In this document: positions 4,555 through 6,115 of the stretch, piece after piece | Numbering within the stretch: position 1 is the stretch's first letter | Layout: each line of letters opens with the position of its first letter | Source: Bacilli bacterium | GTDB taxonomy: Bacteria > Bacillota_I > Bacilli_A > ML615J-28 > CAG-698 | Direction of reading: 5' to 3' | Length of the DNA stretch: 6,115 nucleotides | Assembly (NCBI GenBank): GCA_028691905.1 | Contig: JAQUYJ010000058.1 | Location: 1-6,115, forward strand | The notes under the pieces: model-generated | Databases searched by the model: none | The model's input: the letters and a program-made list of their open reading frames with translations, nothing else | What the model was told of the DNA's origin: nothing | Made by a program: the position numbers and the translations under genes

Positions 4555-4704
4555 CTATTTTGTCTCTTTATGAATGGTATGCTTGTTGCATTTCTTGCAA
4601 AACTTTTTAATAACCATTCTTGTGTTTTTGTTTAATATGTTTCGATTGACAGTATAGTTACGAGACAAGCATTCTTCACAAATTAAAATTACTTTTTCTC
4701 TCAT
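4555..4704 (-). CDS. rpmG: 50S ribosomal protein L33
   Basis: 49 residues, the usual L33 length: MREKVILICEECLSRNY, then a middle NRNILNKNTRMVIKKFCKKC, ending HTIHKETK. Two cysteine pairs, CEEC and CKKC, mark the zinc-ribbon (C+) form; many Bacillota also carry a zinc-free paralogue used under zinc limitation. The ATG is at 4704, preceded by AAAGGTG about 4-7 bases away. The promoter at 4728-4756 puts the predicted transcript start only about 17 bases upstream. The TAG overlaps the ribosome site of secE, so rpmG-secE-nusG is one tightly packed unit, as in B. subtilis. Confidence 0.95.
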   Translation of the reverse strand: MREKVILICEECLSRNYTVNRNILNKNTRMVIKKFCKKCNKHTIHKETK

Positions 4705-4727
4705 AATAACACCTTTACCATCTTATT

Positions 4728-4756
4728 ATTTTACCAAAATAAGCTCGTTTTGTCAA
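4728..4756 (-). promoter_or_regulatory. Promoter of rpmG-secE-nusG
   Basis: TTGACA (4751-4756), a 17-base spacer and TAAAAT (4728-4733) on the minus strand. The -35 box lies 15 bases after the sigma factor gene stop. No terminator separates the two, so readthrough from the sigma gene is also possible. Confidence 0.8.
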
Positions 4757-4770
4757 TTGCTATTTCTGTT

Positions 4771-5292
4771 TTATTTCTTATTGTATTGATCAATTTTTTT
4801 CCGAACAGCATAAATGACATTATACGTTTTCTTAATAGGCAGCTGAAGTTGTTTTGCTATTTCAGTAGGCCGATAGTGGTATTTCATAAGCAAATCATAT
4901 ACCGCTTCTTCCAAAGGTTTAAATGCAAATTCTTCAACCGGATGATAGGGGCAAAAATCCTCATGAAGCTGCTCGGATAGGTCATCACTTATTACTACTT
5001 GAAAAAAGTAGTAATGCTCTTTTCTAAGGATATTCATTATCCTTCTTTGTAATAACAAATCATAGTACTTATGAAATGTTTTGCGTGAATAGGGACGATA
5101 GGTATTAATTGCTACATGCATAGCCATCAACCCTTCCTGCATAAAATCTTCGTAATTTTTATCTTTAATTTTAAAACTATTTAAACGTTTGTGAATTAAT
5201 CCTTTATATTTTTCATATAGTATGGTCAATGCCAGATCATTACCTTCATCAATCAAATATAACAACTCACTGTCGTTATATTGATGATTCAT
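4771..5292 (-). CDS. sigH: Divergent SigH-like sigma-70 family factor
   Basis: 173 residues. Region 2 spans about 20-92: LYEKYKGLIHKRLNSF, the core-binding block EDFMQEGLMAMHVAINTYRP (48-67) and a basic -10-recognition helix KYYDLLLQRRIMNILRK. Region 4 (about 127-168) has a helix-turn-helix, RPTEIAKQLQLPIKKTYNVI. The position between rlmB and rpmG-secE-nusG is that of sigH in B. subtilis, where the factor directs early sporulation or, in Staphylococcus, competence. This protein is shorter than B. subtilis SigH (218 residues) and the linker differs, so its regulon may differ. The ATG at 5292 follows AAAGGA, which lies at the end of rlmB. The sigma family is firm; orthology to SigH rests mostly on position. 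Confidence 0.8.
   Translation of the reverse strand: MNHQYNDSELLYLIDEGNDLALTILYEKYKGLIHKRLNSFKIKDKNYEDFMQEGLMAMHVAINTYRPYSRKTFHKYYDLLLQRRIMNILRKEHYYFFQVVISDDLSEQLHEDFCPYHPVEEFAFKPLEEAVYDLLMKYHYRPTEIAKQLQLPIKKTYNVIYAVRKKIDQYNKK
4991..5015. repeat. Perfect 10-bp hairpin inside the sigma factor gene
   Basis: ATTACTACTT and AAGTAGTAAT are exact inverted repeats around a 5-base GAAAA (plus strand). It encodes HYYFFQVV in the linker between regions 2 and 4. No T run follows it on the minus strand, so it is not a standard terminator. Confidence 0.6.
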
Positions 5293-5295
5293 ATT

Positions 5296-6009
5296 TCAAT
5301 CCTTTCTATACTTATTTATTTCATATACGAGAATGCCACAGGATACAGAAGCATTTAGGGAATTGACTTGACCATACATAGGTATCTTGACAATGAAATC
5401 AGCCTGTTCCAAAACCAAGCGTGAAATTCCTTTTCCTTCTGAGCCAATAATTAAGGCAATTGGCATATCATATTTCATTTGATTATACAGTTGAGCAGTG
5501 TCTTTATTCTCTGCTGCAACAATCCAAAACCCGTTTTCTTTCAATGTTTTAATGGTTGCTGTGAGATTGGTAACTTCCGTGACCTTTACATGCTCAATTG
5601 CCCCGGTTGATACTTTCGCAACCGTGGGTGATAAAGAAACACTACGATTTTTGGGAATGATGATTCCGTCAACTGCACCTGCATCCGCTATTCTCAAAAT
5701 AGCTCCCAAATTATGGGGATCTTCCAACCCATCCAAAATCAACAGTAAGCCAAATCGTAATTTTCTTGATTGAACCAGTTCCATTAAAGGATAAAACTGA
5801 TAGGAGGCCACTTCAGCAACCACACCTTGATGAAGTCCACCGCACATTTGATCCATTTGTTTGGCAGTAATGGTTTGAATCGGAATATTATTTTTTTTTG
5901 CCAGATCAATCCATTCTTTATTCTGTTCCAATATATATAATTTGAGGATACTTCGTTTCGTTGAAATTGCTTCACGTACAACATTTTTACCGTAAATAAT
6001 ATCAGCCAT
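5296..6009 (-). CDS. rlmB: 23S rRNA 2'-O-methyltransferase RlmB (SpoU/TrmH family)
   Basis: 237 residues. RlmB methylates the 2'-O of G2251 (E. coli numbering) in the P loop of 23S rRNA, using SAM bound in a trefoil knot. The N-terminal L30e-like substrate-binding domain covers about 1-75 (DIIYGKNVVREAI). The catalytic domain shows motif 1 around DPHNLGAILR (97-106, with N100 and the catalytic R106), motif 2 IIGSEGKGIS (187-196) and motif 3 VNSLNASVS (215-223). All key residues are present. The ATG at 6009 follows GGAGG (6016-6020) and overlaps the mrnC end by 8 bases. The sigma factor gene starts 3 bases after its stop. A yacP gene, often next, is absent. Confidence 0.95.
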   Translation of the reverse strand: MADIIYGKNVVREAISTKRSILKLYILEQNKEWIDLAKKNNIPIQTITAKQMDQMCGGLHQGVVAEVASYQFYPLMELVQSRKLRFGLLLILDGLEDPHNLGAILRIADAGAVDGIIIPKNRSVSLSPTVAKVSTGAIEHVKVTEVTNLTATIKTLKENGFWIVAAENKDTAQLYNQMKYDMPIALIIGSEGKGISRLVLEQADFIVKIPMYGQVNSLNASVSCGILVYEINKYRKD

Positions 6010-6115
6010 GAAGATCCTCCGTTAATGCAATAATTTGTTCCATCATCTCGCCAAGTCGTTTTTCCTGTTTAGTTAGGTACAAAAACCCGATTACTGCTTC
6101 CAATCCCGAAGCATG
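6002..6115 (-). CDS. mrnC: Mini-ribonuclease III, C-terminal fragment
   Basis: The last 37 residues of a protein entering from the right edge: HASGLEAVIGFLYL, then TKQEKRLGEMMEQII, ending ALTEDLHG with a TGA. HASGLEAVIGFLYL matches the HATGLEALLGYLYL block of B. subtilis Mini-III, where the Glu is a conserved metal-binding residue of the RNase III fold. There is no double-strand RNA-binding domain after it, as expected for Mini-III, which trims 23S rRNA precursor ends. Its stop overlaps the start of rlmB by 8 bases (ATGGCTGA), suggesting coupled translation. The start and most of the gene are outside the window. Confidence 0.88.
   Translation of the reverse strand, partial: HASGLEAVIGFLYLTKQEKRLGEMMEQIIALTEDLHG

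Noticed and set aside
4750..4980. Plus-strand open frame over the sigma factor gene 3' end
   Set aside because: It starts inside the rpmG promoter and runs antisense to the sigma gene; composition is typical of antisense AT-rich DNA.
5784..5984. 66-codon minus-strand frame within rlmB
   Set aside because: It is another reading frame of the rlmB coding region, whose main frame shows all family motifs.

Overview
The window is a stretch of the translation and transcription core cluster of a low-GC Gram-positive bacterium (Bacillota). All genes lie on the minus strand, so transcription runs from the right end to the left. The order is mrnC (3' part), rlmB, a SigH-like sigma factor gene, rpmG, secE, nusG, rplK, rplA, rplJ, rplL, an RsmC/YbxB-type methyltransferase gene, and rpoB (5' part). 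This is the order of the Bacillus subtilis region, minus yacP between rlmB and sigH. AT-rich DNA, strong AGGAGG ribosome sites, TTG and GTG starts, and the L10 leader fit Bacillota. The 3-TM SecE, the short divergent sigma factor and the missing yacP hint at an Erysipelotrichia-like lineage, but that placement is a guess. TGG encodes Trp and the genetic code looks standard.

Right part (4555-6115): mrnC and rlmB (rRNA maturation and methylation) overlap by 8 bases, and the sigma factor gene follows 3 bases after rlmB. A TTGACA-N17-TAAAAT promoter just after the sigma gene starts rpmG-secE-nusG. rpmG (49 aa) is small but clear. nusG begins one base after the secE stop and ends in a strong terminator that overlaps its own stop codon.

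Middle (1186-3620): rplK-rplA is driven by a perfect consensus promoter (TTGACA-N17-TATAAT) that holds an 18-bp perfect palindrome. An L1-binding-like RNA motif sits directly before the rplA ribosome site, and a related motif lies in the rplK leader. rplJ-rplL is preceded by an L10 autoregulatory leader with a terminator. The best starts for rplK and rplJ are a GTG and a TTG placed 8 bases after their Shine-Dalgarno sequences, downstream of in-frame GTG codons that overlap those sequences.

Left part (1-1185): a YbxB-like methyltransferase gene follows rplL. The 305 bases between it and rpoB have no ordinary gene but are dense in signals: a terminator, then a strong promoter, then about 80 transcribed bases (possibly with a leaderless 9-codon reading frame) ending in a second terminator, then two interleaved 17-spaced promoters for rpoB. 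This is either a small RNA gene or an attenuated extra promoter of rpoB, and it is the least expected part of the window. Otherwise the window is conserved housekeeping DNA. I saw no mobile element, CRISPR array, tRNA, rRNA or plus-strand gene.
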